Shown here piece by piece: positions 7,120-7,851 of a DNA stretch of 7,851 nucleotides; positions within the stretch are counted from its first letter, which is position 1, and the number at the start of each line of letters is the position of its first letter. Where the stretch lies: NCBI GenBank assembly GCA_031279795.1, contig JAITHZ010000148.1, positions 1 to 7,851 of the forward strand, written 5' to 3'. Origin of the DNA: Bacteroidales bacterium (GTDB taxonomy: Bacteria; Bacteroidota; Bacteroidia; Bacteroidales; WRGA01). A model generated the notes under the pieces. It was not told where the DNA came from. It worked only from the letters and a program-made list of their open reading frames with translations, and searched no databases. Made by a program: the position numbers and the translations under genes.

Positions 7120-7207
7120 GAACCGAGATTTTCCTAAGATTCTCAGGATTCTCAAGAGTTACAGGAGTTTCCTGATAATCCCGAAAATCCTGTGAAAATC
7201 ATGGTTC
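7120..7207. repeat. 88-bp imperfect inverted repeat, probably a dispersed intergenic element
   Basis: The outer arms GAACCGAGATTTTC (7120-7133) and GAAAATCATGGTTC (7194-7207) are complementary at 12 of 14 positions. Internally 7146-7166 and 7170-7190 pair at about 15 of 21 positions around the centre CAGGA-gtt-TCCTG (7162-7174). The extra ten or so bases in the left half (7134-7143) would bulge. The words TCAGGATT and AATCATGGTTC resemble an intergenic repeat family I have seen in Bacteroidota, Spirochaetota and related genomes; that likeness is from memory. Confidence 0.6.
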
Positions 7208-7506
7208 AAAAACCCGTGTCCATTGCAAACGGAAGCGAACGGGGTATGGCGGCGACATGAATCGTATGATTCGGGACAAGGATTCATCATTGATAAAAAG
7301 TATATATAAACGCAAACCACACTATATGTGACACCGCCCGCAATTGCTATACAATTGACTGCCTCGCCCGTCCGACGCGAATGTTTATTTTCATTCTTGT
7401 CATCCTCCCGTTCGCGGCTAACGTACAATGACTTTACCCCGAACCGGTCGATGTGGAGACACGACGCTCAATTCTTAAATATTAACCCTATTTTTAATTA
7501 TGGACT
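7208..7506. other. Non-coding stretch with nothing recognised
   Basis: No convincing gene was seen on either strand. The longest open frame (89 codons, minus strand, 7428-7159) runs into the inverted repeat and has no ribosome-binding site or family motif. The only local structure noticed is the short inverted repeat GAATC-gtat-GATTC (7259-7272). Confidence 0.6.
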
Positions 7507-7535
7507 TATTAATTCTCAGCTATGACTCTTGACTC

Positions 7536-7595
7536 TTAACTCCCTAATTCTCAATTTTAACTCCCTAATTCTCGACTCTTAATTCTCTAATTCTC
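7536..7595. repeat. Three-copy 17-mer direct repeat, period 21-22
   Basis: TTAACTCCCTAATTCTC occurs exactly at 7536-7552 and 7557-7573, and with two C-to-T changes at 7579-7595. Related words (TTAATTCTC, GACTCTT) continue on the left from about 7508. The array is low-complexity and non-coding, and resembles AATTCTCAATT-type repeats scattered in some Bacteroidota and Spirochaetota genomes (from memory). Confidence 0.75.
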
Positions 7596-7686
7596 AATTC
7601 CTGTTTTTAGATTGTGCCATGGCAAAAGTTTTCAAGTAAGTTAAACACCTTAATAATTTTCGTTTTTGCATGTCCGATTCGATTGC

Positions 7687-7731
7687 AAATAAAAAGCCGC
7701 AACACCTCCCGTTTTCCGGGTGTGCTGCGGC
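7687..7731 (-). terminator. Rho-independent terminator for a minus-strand gene right of the window
   Basis: On the minus strand GCCGCAGCAC (7731-7722) pairs with GTGTTGCGGC, using one G-U pair that exists only in the minus-strand RNA. After a small internal loop, CCCG pairs with CGGG around a GAAAA loop. TTTTTATTT follows (7695-7687). The direction shows that transcription arrives from the right, so an unseen minus-strand gene probably ends just beyond or near the right edge. It separates that unit from the operon promoter region. Confidence 0.8.
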
Positions 7732-7760
7732 AATAGACACCAGCCGATTTATTCTCTTTG

Positions 7761-7787
7761 CGGTTTACGCGCGCGCGCGAAAAACCG
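7761..7787. other. GC-alternating palindrome (Z-DNA-prone)
   Basis: CGGTTT and AAACCG arms flank a self-complementary run of alternating C and G; strict purine-pyrimidine alternation covers 7766-7779. It could extrude as a hairpin or adopt Z-DNA. It lies upstream of the terminator on the minus strand and has no T-tract like a terminator's on the correct side, although TTTTT follows the GC-rich core's arm within the plus-strand AAAAA. Confidence 0.5.
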
Positions 7788-7814
7788 TTTGCTCTTAATC
7801 TACGTAAGTGCTTG

Positions 7815-7851
<37 letters not shown>

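Noticed and set aside
7159..7428. Minus-strand open frame of 89 codons
   Set aside because: Its 3' half consists of the inverted repeat, no ribosome-binding site precedes it, and the product has no domain or coherent membrane segment.
7500..7600. CRISPR array
   Set aside because: The repeats are 17-mers with only 4-5 base spacers, are degenerate, and no cas gene is present.
7619..7639. Six-codon plus-strand ORF (MAKVFK) as an attenuator leader
   Set aside because: No codon bias for one amino acid, no attenuator hairpin pair next to it, and the nearby hairpin terminates the opposite strand.

Overview
The window carries one minus-strand gene cluster (positions 1-7044, read right to left) and about 800 bases of non-coding, repeat-rich DNA at its right end. 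A classical lipoprotein signal with a lipobox points to a diderm bacterium. Most gene starts lack a Shine-Dalgarno sequence and have A-rich leaders. The non-coding repeats resemble families I associate with Bacteroidota, Fibrobacterota and Spirochaetota. I cannot place the phylum more exactly, and no rRNA, tRNA or housekeeping gene helps.

In transcription order the cluster is: a doubtful 35-residue ORF (7044-6937); a Yip1-family multispanning membrane protein (6940-6344); a small membrane protein (6335-5910) that looks frameshifted at a run of nine A's; a large lipoprotein with a class 3 (alpha/beta hydrolase) lipase domain (5913-3907); a 1023-residue bacterial tubulin-like GTPase of the Tubulin_2 type (3859-788); and a bitopic protein with an N-terminal zinc-ribbon-like knuckle, one membrane helix, a BIG_2 Ig-like domain and the start of a MORN repeat (781 to the left edge, incomplete). 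Junctions are tight (4-base overlaps, 8-base and 6-base gaps). The one exception is 47 AT-rich bases between the lipase and tubulin genes. No terminator is visible between genes, so one operon is the simplest reading.

The lipase and the two membrane proteins would act at the envelope. The tubulin-like GTPase is cytoplasmic, and the last protein could link it to the membrane through its cysteine-containing N-terminus. This is inference from domains and gene order. I know of no described system with this exact combination.

The right flank (7045-7851) holds an AT-rich upstream region, an 88-base imperfect inverted repeat, a stretch with no recognisable content, a three-copy AT-rich direct repeat, a minus-strand intrinsic terminator for a gene beyond the right edge, a GC-alternating palindrome, and a (TC)n tract running to the last base. 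The lipase gene is a compositional mosaic: its catalytic part has about 38% G+C and its N-terminal part about 47%. It also begins with an exact 17-bp tandem duplication.
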